Assembly: GCA_012026975.1 (NCBI GenBank)
Contig: VEPG01000008.1
Location: forward strand, 22,744 to 86,743
Reading direction: 5' to 3'
Length of the DNA: 64,000 nucleotides
From: Desulfuromonas sp.
GTDB taxonomy: Bacteria; Desulfobacterota; Desulfuromonadia; Desulfuromonadales; BM103
Below the pieces are notes generated by a model. It saw nothing but the letters and a program-made list of their open reading frames with translations, was not told where the DNA came from and made no database searches. The position numbers and the translations under genes were made by a program. How positions within the stretch are numbered: the stretch's first letter is position 1; the number at the start of each line of letters is the position of its first letter. Shown one piece after another: positions 27,859 through 40,310 of this stretch.

Positions 27859-28880
27859 AACAATCCGGCTTCAGCTGCCTTTTCGGCCATCATTCCGGCC
27901 ATCTGCACCGCCGCCACCAGACTCTTTTCGCTCGCCTGGCCGGTGCCGGCGAGATCGTAGGCGGTGCCGTGGTCGACACTGGTGCGCACGATCGGCAGAC
28001 CGAGGGTAACGTTGACCGCATCTTCGAAGTGCAGGAGCTTGAGAGGCCCGAGCCCCTGGTCGTGGTACATGGCGAGGACGGCATCATAATTCCCCTGCGC
28101 GGCAAAGTGAAAGAGCGTATCGGCGCTGTGCGGCCCGCTGGCGTCGATTCCGGCGGCGCGGGCCGCGGCGATGGCCGGGGCGATGACCCGCGCCTCCTCG
28201 TCGCCGAACAAGCCGCTCTCGCCGGCATGCGGGTTGAGGCCGAGGACCGCCAGGCGCGGGCGGGCAACGGCGAAAAAACGACGGAAGGCGGTATCGATGA
28301 TGCGCAGGCTTTCCAGGATTGCTGCCGTGGAGAGCGCGGCCGCGACCTCGCGCAAGGCCAGATGGGTGGTCGCCAGGCAGACCTTGAGCCGGTCGCCACC
28401 GAGCATCATAACCACCCTCTCCACCCCGCAGCGCTCCGCCAGCAGTTCGGTGTGTCCGGGGAATGGACAGCCGGCCAGGTGGATGGCGGCCTTGCTGATC
28501 GGCGCGGTCACCATCCCGGCGGCAGTGCCCTCGATGCAGCGGTCACAGCCCCAGACCACGTAGTCGAGCATCGCCCGGCCGCAGGCTGAAGTTGGAGCGC
28601 CGTAAGGCAGGGATTCGGCGTCCAGAACCGACAGGGGCTGCACGACGAGATGACGGGTGCCGAGGATGAGCCGATGGGTACCGAGGCCATTGCCGACCAC
28701 CGCCTCCAGGGTGGCGGTGACCCCGAACAGGCGCGCCGCCCGCCGCAGCACTCCGGTATCTCCGGCAACCACCAGCGGCCGGGACAGATTGTCGAAAGCA
28801 CCGGATAACAGCGCCTTGATGATAAGTTCCGGGCCGACCCCGGTCGGATCGCCCATGGTGATAATCAGTGGCCGGTTCAT
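27855..28880 (-). CDS. pdxA: 4-hydroxythreonine-4-phosphate dehydrogenase
   Basis: Pyridoxal-5'-phosphate synthesis enzyme of the DXP-dependent route, 341 residues, oxidising 4-phosphohydroxy-L-threonine with NAD. Motifs: [13 protein letters not shown] at the N-terminus, metal-binding histidines in [14 protein letters not shown] (about 140), [14 protein letters not shown] (about 215) and [12 protein letters not shown] (about 273). All three metal ligands appear present. The stop overlaps the uvrA start by 4 bases. PpiC-type foldase genes and mfd lie upstream on the same strand, but the divergent PilZ gene separates them. Confidence 0.96.
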
Positions 28881-28960
28881 TCAGGCTCCTCCCTGGGATC
28901 GTGCCCGCTCGTCCAAAGTAGGACTATAGCCGATCGCATGCCGATGCCTCAACCGAACGG

Positions 28961-28989
28961 TTTTCAATTCGCCATATCGTGGCTATAAT
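28961..28989 (+). promoter_or_regulatory. Promoter of the PilZ gene
   Basis: TTTTCA (28961-28966), 17-base spacer and a perfect TATAAT (28984-28989), 30 bases before the ATG, in a short divergent region shared with pdxA. Confidence 0.65.
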
Positions 28990-29019
28990 CATACTACAAC
29001 GTTTCACTGCGGAGGTCCC

Positions 29020-29379
29020 ATGCTTGACGACCCCTTCGAGCGGCGCCGTGCCGAGCGCCGCTATGCGATGAATTTTCTTGATTACGAAATCGTTTCTCCC
29101 GATGGAGAGATCCTGGGGCGGGGCTTGGCACGCACGCTGAACGTGAGTGCCAGCGGACTGCTGCTGGAAACCGGTCAGTTCTTCGAAGCTGGACAGCTCC
29201 TGCGCATTACCCTCGGGCTGGAGAACGAACTGGTGCAGATGACCGGCCAGATCGCCTATTCGCGGCCAATCGATGACAACCTGTGCAGTACCGGAGTTCA
29301 CTTTATCGAATTCGCCGATTCCGAGCGCCGCACCTTTCAACATTATTTCGAGCTGCTGAGTACCGCTCCCGTGAAGTGA
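29020..29379 (+). CDS. PilZ-domain protein
   Basis: 119-residue stand-alone PilZ protein, a predicted c-di-GMP receptor. The arginine motif is in ERRRAERR (about 7-14) and the second binding motif is NVSASG (about 44-49, N/DxSxxG), followed by a beta barrel. Both halves of the c-di-GMP binding signature are present, so binding is likely. Monocistronic with a strong promoter and GCGGAGG ribosome-binding site. The target, such as motility or exopolysaccharide, cannot be inferred from neighbours. Confidence 0.88.
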   Translation: MLDDPFERRRAERRYAMNFLDYEIVSPDGEILGRGLARTLNVSASGLLLETGQFFEAGQLLRITLGLENELVQMTGQIAYSRPIDDNLCSTGVHFIEFADSERRTFQHYFELLSTAPVK

Positions 29380-29406
29380 GCCCGACCGCCGCTGCCTCCA
29401 GAGGAA

Positions 29407-29438
29407 AAGAGCCCGCATCGTCACCGGTGCGGGCTCTT
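29407..29438. terminator. Shared terminator between the PilZ gene and the convergent foldase operon
   Basis: AAGAGCCCGCA / TGCGGGCTCTT (29407-29417, 29428-29438). The minus strand continues into TTTTC, so it best serves the minus-strand genes. Confidence 0.75.
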
Positions 29439-29461
29439 GAACCTTCAGCGAGAACTTTCGT

Positions 29462-30415
29462 TTACAGGCGGATATCGATGAACGCCTTCTGCTTGAGCCC
29501 TTGCGTCCACTCCTTGATCCGCCCGTCGGTCTTCTGATCCGTCAGGATCTGGGTGATTTCGGCGCGCACCGCTTCGAACTGGCGCAGTCCCCCGGCGCTG
29601 CGGTCGTCAACCTTGAGCAGGATGATCGCTTTATCGGTTTCGACGAGGGAGCCGAGCCCGCCCTTTTCGATCCCGGCAATGGCCTTGGTGAATTCCGGGG
29701 TCAGCTCCCCTTCGGCAAAACTGCCCAGTGACCCACCGGTCGCCCCGAAGGTGTCGCGATAGCTTCCGGCCACCTGGTCGAGGTTCTCGCCTTTGCGCAG
29801 CCGGCCGAGCGCATCGCGCGCCGTTGTGCGGATCGCCTCGCGCTCGGTGGCCCCGGCCTTTTCCGGCACCGGGAAGGTGATGGCGCTGAGCGTCACCGTC
29901 GGCGCCAGGCGATATTCGTCGAGATGCGCCCGATAGTAGTCCCGCACTTCGCGCTCGGGGACATCCACCCGGCTGCGCACCTCCTGACCCACCAGCTTGT
30001 AGCGCAGAATCTGCTTGCGCAGGTTCTCCCGGTAGGCGGCAAAGGTCTGCCCCTGGCTCTGGACCGCTTGCTCAAGCTGTTCGCGGGTCAGCTGATTCTG
30101 CTTCTGCACGTCGAGGATCGCATTTTCCACCTCTTCGTCACTGACCTGCAGCTTCAACGCCCGGATTCTTTGCTGAACCAGCTCTTCCTCAATCAGCCGG
30201 GACAGCAACTCCTTGCGCAGTGCACCGAGTTGCGCCGGCGAAGGTTTTTTTTCGGACTTGGCCAGATGGGCATTGAGTGCCTGGTCCAGCTCATAGGTGG
30301 TGATGATATCGCCGTTGACAACGGCGGCGATGCGGCTGACCGTTTCGGCCCCCGCCGGGGTCATGACGGCAAGGATCAGCATGCCGGCCAGCAGGATGAG
30401 TCGCTTCATATTCAT
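29462..30415 (-). CDS. SurA/PpiC-type periplasmic peptidyl-prolyl isomerase
   Basis: 317-residue exported chaperone. The signal peptide is MNMKRLILLAGMLILAVMTPAGA. A SurA N-terminal chaperone domain follows (AAVVNGDIITTYELDQAL, about 30-47), then a parvulin region around 165-270 that is weaker than usual (GATGGSLGSFAEGELTPEFTKAI). It helps fold outer-membrane proteins. GAGGAGG precedes the ATG. It lies 18 bases after a second PpiC gene, and together with mfd forms an arrangement typical of Geobacter relatives. Confidence 0.9.
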   Translation of the reverse strand: MNMKRLILLAGMLILAVMTPAGAETVSRIAAVVNGDIITTYELDQALNAHLAKSEKKPSPAQLGALRKELLSRLIEEELVQQRIRALKLQVSDEEVENAILDVQKQNQLTREQLEQAVQSQGQTFAAYRENLRKQILRYKLVGQEVRSRVDVPEREVRDYYRAHLDEYRLAPTVTLSAITFPVPEKAGATEREAIRTTARDALGRLRKGENLDQVAGSYRDTFGATGGSLGSFAEGELTPEFTKAIAGIEKGGLGSLVETDKAIILLKVDDRSAGGLRQFEAVRAEITQILTDQKTDGRIKEWTQGLKQKAFIDIRL

Positions 30416-30433
30416 GATTGGAACTGCCTCCTC

Positions 30434-31396
30434 TTACGGTTGCGGTTCGAGCTGGCGCCAATCGACCTCGACGGTCGCCTTGCCACGCAACTCCTGAATC
30501 CATTCTTGGTAAACCGACTCGCGGCGTTCGGCTTCGAGCAGGGCACGGATTTCCCGCGCCGCGGCCTGACGGTCGAGGCGCGCCGCCGGGCGCTTTTCCT
30601 CCACCAGGAAGATATGATACCCGTAATCGCTCTTGACCAAAGAGCTCACTTTTCCCACCGGCAGGGAGAAGACCGCGTCAAACTCGGGGGGCATCTCGTC
30701 TCGGCCGAAGAAGCCGAGATCGCCCCCTTTTGCGGCATCCGGGGAGAGCGAAACATTTTTGGCCACCTCGGCAAAGGCTTCCCCCTTGCGCAAGCGGGCC
30801 AGCACCCGCGCCCCTTCGGCCTGGTCGGCCACCACGATCTGCCGGACCCGGACCTGGGCCGGCCGGTCGAAATCGGCACGATGGGCGGCGTAGTAGGTAT
30901 CGATCTCCATCTCACCGACCCGGCCGCGCTCGCCCACCACCTGATCGATCAGTTTGTCGAGGAGCAGGTTCTGCGTCAGTTCGCGCCGCCAGTCTTCCAG
31001 GGTCAAGCCGCGCTCCTTGAGCATGGTTTCGAAACCACCCGCCGGGTAATCGCGCCGGTGCTCCTCGAGTGCGGCGTCAAGCTCCGCGAGGGTAATCACG
31101 AGAGCCCGCCGGCGAGCTTCGTCCAGAGTCAGCTCGCGATCGACCAGCTGGCTCAGAAAGGCCCGCTCCAGATCCTGACGTTCTCCCGCGGAGAGAACCT
31201 GCCCGGGTTTGACGGTCCGGGAAAAGGCCGTCTTGAATTCGGCCAGGGTGATCTGCCGCTCGTTGATCCTGACCAATGGCCGTGACTGGGCCGCGGGGTC
31301 CCTGCTGCAGCCAAGCACCAGGAACGCGACCGACAGACCGGTTAAAATGTGCCGCAACGGCACTGAAAGGGCTTTTTCGAATCGGCTCGGGATCAT
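30434..31396 (-). CDS. PpiC-type peptidyl-prolyl isomerase lipoprotein
   Basis: 320-residue lipoprotein with lipobox VLGC (about 27-30), so it is probably anchored to a membrane. The chaperone domain (LVRINERQITLAEFKTAF, about 41-58) is followed by a well-kept parvulin domain (VRQIVVADQAEGARVLARL, about 183-201; GGDLGFFGRDEMPPEFDAVF, about 225-244; YGYHIFLVEEK, about 263). PrsA/SurA-like folding factor. It is preceded by mfd at 12 bases and followed by the second isomerase, so the three form one minus-strand unit. Confidence 0.93.
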   Translation of the reverse strand: MIPSRFEKALSVPLRHILTGLSVAFLVLGCSRDPAAQSRPLVRINERQITLAEFKTAFSRTVKPGQVLSAGERQDLERAFLSQLVDRELTLDEARRRALVITLAELDAALEEHRRDYPAGGFETMLKERGLTLEDWRRELTQNLLLDKLIDQVVGERGRVGEMEIDTYYAAHRADFDRPAQVRVRQIVVADQAEGARVLARLRKGEAFAEVAKNVSLSPDAAKGGDLGFFGRDEMPPEFDAVFSLPVGKVSSLVKSDYGYHIFLVEEKRPAARLDRQAAAREIRALLEAERRESVYQEWIQELRGKATVEVDWRQLEPQP

Positions 31397-31407
31397 GGCG
31401 AATCAAG

Positions 31408-34890
<3,483 letters not shown>

Positions 34891-34954
34891 CGGGGTGAAG
34901 TGTAACGATCCTAGGTTGGCTACAGACCGCTAAAAATCGTTTTTCAACAATCTG

Positions 34955-35869
34955 TCAATCGCGCGGCACTGCCAGCATCCGATCGAGCGCCAGCTTCGCC
35001 CGCTCGCGGACCTCGGCGGGCACGGTAATGCGTGGGCTCATGGTCAGGAGCGCCGCGCGGACATCCTCGAGGGAGGTCAGCTTCATGTTCGGGCAGATCA
35101 GCCGGGTCGTCGGCAGAATGAACTCTTTCCCCGGATTTTCCAGGCGCAGGCGATAGAGGATTCCTGCCTCGGTGCCGACGATGAACTGTCTGGCCGGGTT
35201 CTGCCGGGCATAGTCGTACATGCCGCTGGTCGAGCAGATATGGTGGGCAAGGTCGAGGATCTCCGGCGGACATTCAGGATGGGCCATGAAGACCGCGTCC
35301 GGGTAGTCGGCCAGCGCCCGCTTGATATCTTCGACCGCCAGCCGGTCATGGGTCGGGCAGTAGCCGTCCCACAGGTGGCAACGCTTGCCGGTATGGCGGG
35401 CGATGTACATGCCAAGATTGCGATCGGGGGTCAGGATGACCTCGTCCGCGGCGAGGGAGTTGACCACCCGCACGGCGTTGGCGCTGGTACAGCAGATGTC
35501 GCTCTCGGCCTTGACCGCGGCACTGGAGTTGACATAGGTGACCACCGGCGCGCCGGGATGGCGCTCGCGCATCAGCCTCACCCCGTCCGGGGTGATCATG
35601 TCGGCCATCGGGCAGCCGGCATCGGCACGAGGGATCAGAACCGTCTTCTCCGGCGCGAGGATCGCCGCGCTCTCGGCCATGAAATGTACGCCGCAAAAGA
35701 CGATGACCTGCTTGTCGGTGCGGGCCGCTTCCTGCGAAAGGCCGAGGGAGTCGCCGCAGATGTCGGCCAGAGCCTGGATTTCGTCGCGCTGGTAGTTGTG
35801 GGCCAGAATCAGGGCATCGCGCTCGGCAGCCAGGCGGCGGATTTCCTGAATGAGTTCGGTGTGGGGCAT
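34955..35869 (-). CDS. nadA: Quinolinate synthase
   Basis: 304-residue 4Fe-4S enzyme condensing iminoaspartate with DHAP in NAD synthesis. The conserved cluster cysteines appear in [14 protein letters not shown] (about 80), the central region ([11 protein letters not shown] / HPECPPEIL, about 160-200) and [14 protein letters not shown] (about 263). The start [18 protein letters not shown] has the usual NadA layout. No nadB or nadC is adjacent. The divergent tatBC operon begins 158 bases away. Confidence 0.97.
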   Translation of the reverse strand: MPHTELIQEIRRLAAERDALILAHNYQRDEIQALADICGDSLGLSQEAARTDKQVIVFCGVHFMAESAAILAPEKTVLIPRADAGCPMADMITPDGVRLMRERHPGAPVVTYVNSSAAVKAESDICCTSANAVRVVNSLAADEVILTPDRNLGMYIARHTGKRCHLWDGYCPTHDRLAVEDIKRALADYPDAVFMAHPECPPEILDLAHHICSTSGMYDYARQNPARQFIVGTEAGILYRLRLENPGKEFILPTTRLICPNMKLTSLEDVRAALLTMSPRITVPAEVRERAKLALDRMLAVPRD

Positions 35870-35951
35870 GCGGAGCCTATCCTTATCGGGCGTAAGTTCG
35901 CAATCCTATGGCAAAAGCCCTGATATGTCAAACATTTATCCCGCAGCATGC

Positions 35952-35980
35952 TTGACAGCGCGCGCGCCAGCCGGTATCCT
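35952..35980 (+). promoter_or_regulatory. Promoter of tatBC
   Basis: TTGACA (35952-35957), 17-base spacer, TATCCT (35975-35980), about 47 bases upstream of the tatB ATG. Confidence 0.65.
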
Positions 35981-36027
35981 CAGCAGACTCCATTGACGGG
36001 GTCTAATTGCTGGCAAGGTTGATTTGA

Positions 36028-36414
36028 ATGTTCGGTATTGGTTTCCCGGAACTGCTTCTGATCGCGGTGATCGCCCTGGTGGTCATCGGCCCGAAACGCC
36101 TCCCTGACCTGGCCAAAGCGTTGGGACGGGGATTTGCCGAATTCCGCCGTGCTACCGACGAACTCAAGCAAACTTTCGAGGAGGAGGCACGGGCGGCCCG
36201 CTCCCAGGAACTACGCCAGAAATTGCTGGACGAGGGGAAGATCCGCCCGCCGGATACCTTCGATCCGTATCCGGCGGAAGCGAACGCGGGGACGGAAAGT
36301 TCTCCGGCTGAAACCGCGAGCTCCCAACCGGTGGTAACGGCTGACGCAACGGTCGACGTTGCCGCCCCGGCGGCCACAACCGACACCGCCCGCCCGGAGC
36401 AGAAACATGGATGA
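36028..36414 (+). CDS. tatB: Sec-independent translocase TatB/TatA-type protein
   Basis: 128-residue TatA/B family protein: one N-terminal membrane helix ([20 protein letters not shown]), the hinge [13 protein letters not shown], an amphipathic helix, a charged stretch, and an Ala/Thr-rich tail from about residue 85. Glu at position 8 and the length favour TatB over TatA, though single TatA/B proteins can do both jobs. It pairs with tatC, whose ATG lies within its last codons, for export of folded, cofactor-containing proteins. Confidence 0.92.
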   Translation: MFGIGFPELLLIAVIALVVIGPKRLPDLAKALGRGFAEFRRATDELKQTFEEEARAARSQELRQKLLDEGKIRPPDTFDPYPAEANAGTESSPAETASSQPVVTADATVDVAAPAATTDTARPEQKHG

Positions 36415-37168
36415 CGGCCGCATGTCGCTGATGCAGCACCTTGAAGAGCTGCGCAAACGGGTGGTGCGGGCGTTCGTCGCCTGGTTCATCGCCTTCATGA
36501 TTTGCTACAACTACGCAGAGCAGATGTACCTGCTGATCTCCAAACCGTTGCGTGACGCCCTGCCAGCCGGAACCAAGCTGGTCTTTCTGACCGCCACCGA
36601 ACCGTTTTTCGCCTACATGAAAATCGGCGCCTTCGCCGGGCTGCTGGTCACCCTGCCATACATCTTCTGGCAGTTGTGGGGGTTCATTGCCCCCGGCCTG
36701 TACGCTCACGAAAAACGTTACGTCATCCCGTTTGTCGTGCTCAGCTCGGGGTGCTTCCTGGCCGGCACCGCCTTCGGCTTTATCGTCGCCTTCCCGCTGA
36801 TGTTCGGCTTCCTGGTCCAGGCCGGCACCGCCGGCGGCGAGGTCCTGCCGATGCTCTCCATGGGCAGCTACCTGTCGCTCGCCGGGCAGATGCTGCTGGC
36901 CTTCGGCATTACCTTCGAGCTGCCGATCGTGATCCTGTTCCTTGCCCGCATCGGCTTGATCGGCTATCCGCTGCTCGCCCGCAATCGCAAGTATGCCCTG
37001 CTGATCTGCTTCATCCTCGGCGCGATCTTCTCTCCCCCCGACGTGGTCTCGCAGACCGTGCTGGCCGTGCCGATGTTCATCCTCTACGAAGTCGGCATCT
37101 GGCTGGCGTTCTTCTTCGGCAAGAAAAAACCGGTCACGGCCGACGAAGAAAAGGCTCTGGCCTCCTAG
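36407..37168 (+). CDS. tatC: Twin-arginine translocase subunit TatC
   Basis: 253-residue six-span membrane protein that recognises twin-arginine signal peptides. Begins [20 protein letters not shown]; the [11 protein letters not shown] element is the conserved TatC N-terminal motif. [16 protein letters not shown] and [16 protein letters not shown] (about 60-100) are core family motifs. The start overlaps tatB by 8 bases. The stop overlaps the convergent DsbA-like gene by 4 bases. Confidence 0.97.
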   Translation: MDDGRMSLMQHLEELRKRVVRAFVAWFIAFMICYNYAEQMYLLISKPLRDALPAGTKLVFLTATEPFFAYMKIGAFAGLLVTLPYIFWQLWGFIAPGLYAHEKRYVIPFVVLSSGCFLAGTAFGFIVAFPLMFGFLVQAGTAGGEVLPMLSMGSYLSLAGQMLLAFGITFELPIVILFLARIGLIGYPLLARNRKYALLICFILGAIFSPPDVVSQTVLAVPMFILYEVGIWLAFFFGKKKPVTADEEKALAS

Positions 37169-38007
37169 CGTTTCGCGCGCGCCACTTCCCGGTCGACAAG
37201 CGCCTGCACCCCCGGCAGGCTGCGTTCGCGCAGCAGTTTGCCGTTGAGAAACACCGTCGGCGTCCCCTGCACCCCGGCTTGTTGGCCGAGCTCCTGGTCG
37301 CGCAGCACCTCGTCGCGCAGCTTCTGGGCGTTGCGGTCCTTGTCGAAGCGCGCCAGATCCAGCCCGGCCTCCTTGGCCAGGGCGCGAATCTTCTCCTCGC
37401 TCAGCTGGCTGGAGTTGGCGAAGAGCAGATCGTGCATCGGCCAGAATTTGCCCTGCTCGCGCGCCGCCAGGCTGGCCAGCGCGGCCGGCAGGGCAAAATT
37501 GTGCATGCGCAGGGGAAATTGCTTGAAAACCACGCGCACCTTGCCGGGGTTCTTGGCCAGGATCTCATCGACAAACGGCACCAGCCGCGAACAGTAGGGA
37601 CACTGAAAATCGCTGAACACCGTGAGGGTTACCGGCGCGCCGTCAGGACCCTTGACCGGCGAATTGAGGACCGGCAGCGTCTGCAGCACGGCAACTTCGA
37701 CAACGCGCAACTCCTGGCCGGCGGTCACGTACAACCGGTCCCCTTCCGGGGAGATGGCCAAGCGTTCGGCCTCGGGCGCCACGGTGAAGTGCTCTATAAA
37801 CTCCCCTGCCGGCGAGAGAATCTGCACCTCCCCGCCCTTGAGCAGGACAAACAGCTTCGAGCCGTCAAGCGTGGCCGCCACGTCGAGGGCCGCATTCGGT
37901 AGACGCAGTGTCTGCGTTCCCTCCACCTGCATGGCGGCACCGGCCGGCAGCACCGAGCAAAGCATCAGCAACAGGAGTCCTCCCCATAGCGACCAAATCT
38001 TGCACAT
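37165..38007 (-). CDS. DsbA-family thiol-disulfide protein with beta-propeller-like N-terminal part
   Basis: 280-residue exported protein. The start at 38007 (MCKIWSLWGGLLLLMLCSVL) has AAGGAGG nine bases upstream. After the signal, residues about 35-115 contain short repeats resembling YVTN/beta-propeller blades (ALDVAATLDGSKLFVLLKGG; RLAISPEGDRLYVTAG). A thioredoxin-fold domain follows with active site CPYC in FSDFQCPYCSRLVPFVDEIL (about 130-150) and cis-Pro GTPTVFLNGK (about 250). It probably oxidises or isomerises disulfides in the periplasm. Only two blade-like repeats exist, so they may be a small binding module. Confidence 0.88.
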   Translation of the reverse strand: MCKIWSLWGGLLLLMLCSVLPAGAAMQVEGTQTLRLPNAALDVAATLDGSKLFVLLKGGEVQILSPAGEFIEHFTVAPEAERLAISPEGDRLYVTAGQELRVVEVAVLQTLPVLNSPVKGPDGAPVTLTVFSDFQCPYCSRLVPFVDEILAKNPGKVRVVFKQFPLRMHNFALPAALASLAAREQGKFWPMHDLLFANSSQLSEEKIRALAKEAGLDLARFDKDRNAQKLRDEVLRDQELGQQAGVQGTPTVFLNGKLLRERSLPGVQALVDREVARAKR

Positions 38008-38088
38008 GCGTTGACACCTCCTTGGGTACCGGCTCATGGCCGACATCTAGTTAACGGTTTACCATGCGGATGGCCTCCCGTCCAGCGC

Positions 38089-38117
38089 TTGACAACCCAG
38101 GCCGCCGCCGGCATAAA
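38089..38117 (+). promoter_or_regulatory. Promoter of the ABC exporter operon, close to the start codon
   Basis: Perfect TTGACA (38089-38094), 17-base spacer, CATAAA (38112-38117). The ATG at 38125 is only 8 bases after the -10, where transcription should begin, and there is no Shine-Dalgarno sequence, so the mRNA may be leaderless. Confidence 0.55.
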
Positions 38118-38124
38118 GAAGTAT

Positions 38125-39057
38125 ATGAGCGTTCCTGCCCTCGCCATACGCGATCTCTCCAAGCACTACGACGGCCAACCCGCAGTCAAGGGACTTTCCT
38201 TCAGCATCGATCCCGGCGAGATTTTCGGTCTGCTCGGACCGAACGGCGCGGGGAAAAGCACGACCATCAACATGATCGCCGGGGTGACCCGGATCGGCGG
38301 CGGCACGATCGAAGTGTTCGGCCACGACAACCGGCGCGATTACCGGGTAACCCGGCGCCTGGTCGGAGTCATGCACCAGGAAGTGGTCATCGACAATTTC
38401 TTCACCATCGACCAGACCCTCAAATTCCACGCCGGCTACTACGGGGTGCGTGTCGATCCGGCCTGGCGCGAACGGCTGATCGAGCGGCTCGGTCTCGGCC
38501 CGCACCTGCACAAGGTGATGATCAAGCTCTCCGGGGGGCTCAAGCGTCGCTTCATGATCGCCAAGGCGATGCTCCACAAGCCGCGCCTGCTGATCCTCGA
38601 CGAGCCAACCGCCGGGGTCGACGTGGAACTGCGCCACACCCTGTGGGAGTTCGTGCACGAGATCAACCGCGAGGGAACCACCATCCTCCTCACCACCCAC
38701 TACCTCGAGGAAGCCGAGCAGATGTGCGACCGCATCGCCATCATGCACCACGGCGAGCTGATCGCCCTGGAAGCCACCGGCGCCCTGGTCGAGCGCCTTG
38801 GCACCCGCGGTGTGATCGTGCATCTGCGCGAACCCGCGGAGACGCTCCCGGCCGAACTGCTGGCGTGGGGCGCCCGGCTCGACGACGGCGGCAGCAGCAT
38901 CCGTCTGACTCTGCCGCCGCCGCGGACCACCGGCGACCTGCTCGATCTGCTTGGCCGGTACGAGATGCCGGTCGCCGACCTCGAAACCAAACGGGCCGGG
39001 CTGGAGGAGGTTTTTCTGCAGATCACCAAGGCCGCCCCGGCCAACGGCGGAGAATAG
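38125..39057 (+). CDS. ABC-2 type exporter ATPase
   Basis: 310-residue ATPase of the DrrA/NodI group. Walker A GPNGAGKSTTI (about 37-47), signature LSGGLKRRF (about 136), Walker B LLILDEPTAGVD (about 156), switch His in LTTHYLEEAEQ (about 190). A C-terminal regulatory extension follows (about 230-310). It works with the permease encoded two bases downstream. The substrate, which could be a drug, lipid or polysaccharide, is not predictable from context. Confidence 0.95.
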   Translation: MSVPALAIRDLSKHYDGQPAVKGLSFSIDPGEIFGLLGPNGAGKSTTINMIAGVTRIGGGTIEVFGHDNRRDYRVTRRLVGVMHQEVVIDNFFTIDQTLKFHAGYYGVRVDPAWRERLIERLGLGPHLHKVMIKLSGGLKRRFMIAKAMLHKPRLLILDEPTAGVDVELRHTLWEFVHEINREGTTILLTTHYLEEAEQMCDRIAIMHHGELIALEATGALVERLGTRGVIVHLREPAETLPAELLAWGARLDDGGSSIRLTLPPPRTTGDLLDLLGRYEMPVADLETKRAGLEEVFLQITKAAPANGGE

Positions 39058-39059
39058 TG

Positions 39060-39848
39060 ATGAGCGACCAACGCCTTCCCGACTTCATCCCCTGGCTGCC
39101 GTTTTACACCCTCTTCCAGAAGGAGGTGCGGCGTTTCCTGCGGGTTGCCTCGCAAACGCTGGTCACCCCGGTGATCACCGCCGCGCTCTACCTGTTCATC
39201 TTCGGCGCCACCCTCGGCACCCGCATCAGCGTGCTCGGGGGGTTCAGCTACGCCCAGTTCGTCATCCCCGGGCTGATCCTCATGGGGGTGATCAACAACG
39301 CCTTCTCCAATGCCGCCTCGTCGCTGTTCATGTCGCGCTACCTCGGCAACATCGTCGACCTGCTGGTCACCCCGCTGACCCCAGCCCAGTTCATCATGGC
39401 CTACACCCTCGCCGCCATGTTGCGCGGCCTGGCGGTCGGCGTGGTGGTCTGGCTGATCTCGCTGTTCTTCGCCACGCTTCCCTGGGCCCATCCGCTGCTG
39501 GTCGTGGCCATGGCCGTGCTTTCCAGCTTCCTCTTCGCCCAGTTCGGCATCATCACGGCGATCTACGCCAACTCCTTCGACTCCCTGGCGATGTACACCA
39601 ACTTCATCCTCCTGCCACTGATCTACCTCGGCGGGGTCTTCTACCCGATCTCCATCCTCCCTCCGGCCTGGGCCGGGCTGTCGCATCTCAACCCGCTCTT
39701 CTACCTGATCGACGGCTTCCGCCATGCCCTGCTCGGCCAGGGCGATCTCTCCTTCACTACCGCCTTTACGGTCAGCATCCTGATGGCTCTGGCCCTGTTC
39801 GCCTGGGCCGCTACTCTGATCGGCCGCAGCTACCGGCTGAGGACATAG
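39060..39848 (+). CDS. ABC-2 type exporter permease
   Basis: 262-residue membrane protein with six predicted spans and the ABC-2 signature region (NFILLPLIYLGGVFYPISIL, about 180-199; GLSHLNPLFYLIDGFR, about 205-220). The N-terminal KEVRRFLRVASQTLVTPV coupling helix precedes the first span, as in NodJ/DrrB-like exporters. It forms a dimer with two ATPase subunits from the upstream gene. Confidence 0.93.
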   Translation: MSDQRLPDFIPWLPFYTLFQKEVRRFLRVASQTLVTPVITAALYLFIFGATLGTRISVLGGFSYAQFVIPGLILMGVINNAFSNAASSLFMSRYLGNIVDLLVTPLTPAQFIMAYTLAAMLRGLAVGVVVWLISLFFATLPWAHPLLVVAMAVLSSFLFAQFGIITAIYANSFDSLAMYTNFILLPLIYLGGVFYPISILPPAWAGLSHLNPLFYLIDGFRHALLGQGDLSFTTAFTVSILMALALFAWAATLIGRSYRLRT

Positions 39849-39906
39849 CCAAACCGCGGGTCCATTCCTCATCCCCACATCTCGGTTGGCCTTGCAGAAT
39901 GGTCGC

Positions 39907-39934
39907 TTGACTCAAGCGGACACTCTGCTATTAT
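39907..39934 (+). promoter_or_regulatory. Promoter of the arsenic operon
   Basis: TTGACT (39907-39912), 16-base spacer, TATTAT (39929-39934), 28 bases upstream of the arsR ATG. Confidence 0.65.
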
Positions 39935-39952
39935 ATGCGCAAATACTCATAT
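39933..39952. promoter_or_regulatory. Candidate ArsR operator
   Basis: Imperfect palindrome ATATG-N10-CATAT overlapping the end of the -10 and the start point, directly before arsR. AT-rich interrupted palindromes at this position are typical ArsR/SmtB binding sites. Confidence 0.55.
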
Positions 39953-39961
39953 AGGTAACCT

Positions 39962-40279
39962 ATGACAGAACTTACCGATACCCTGCGCGCAGACATCCTC
40001 AGGGCCATCGCTCAGGAGACCCGTCTGAGCATTCTGGAACTGTTGCGTGATGGCGAACGTTGCGTCTGTGAAATCTTTCCGGCCATCGGCCAGGAGCAGA
40101 GCAACGTGTCGCGCCACCTCAATATGATGCAGAAGGCCGGCATCCTGACTCGTCGCAAGGACGGGCTGAAGATCTTCTACGCCATCAAGCATTCCGAGGT
40201 GCTGACCATCATCGACATGGCCGAAGCGATCATGAAGCACGAGGCCGGCAGCCGGCATGATCTGCTGCGCGCCATCTGA
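39962..40279 (+). CDS. arsR: ArsR-family arsenite-responsive repressor
   Basis: 105-residue winged-helix repressor. The metalloid site is in GERCVCEIF (about 32-40), the ELCVCDL-type motif whose cysteines bind As(III) in helix 3; the recognition helix is QEQSNVSRHLNMMQKAGIL (about 44-62). It represses the downstream operon until arsenite binds. First gene of a seven-gene plus-strand operon ending with acr3. Confidence 0.95.
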   Translation: MTELTDTLRADILRAIAQETRLSILELLRDGERCVCEIFPAIGQEQSNVSRHLNMMQKAGILTRRKDGLKIFYAIKHSEVLTIIDMAEAIMKHEAGSRHDLLRAI

Positions 40280-40310
40280 CCGTTTGCACGCATAATTCTG
40301 GATTCCATCG

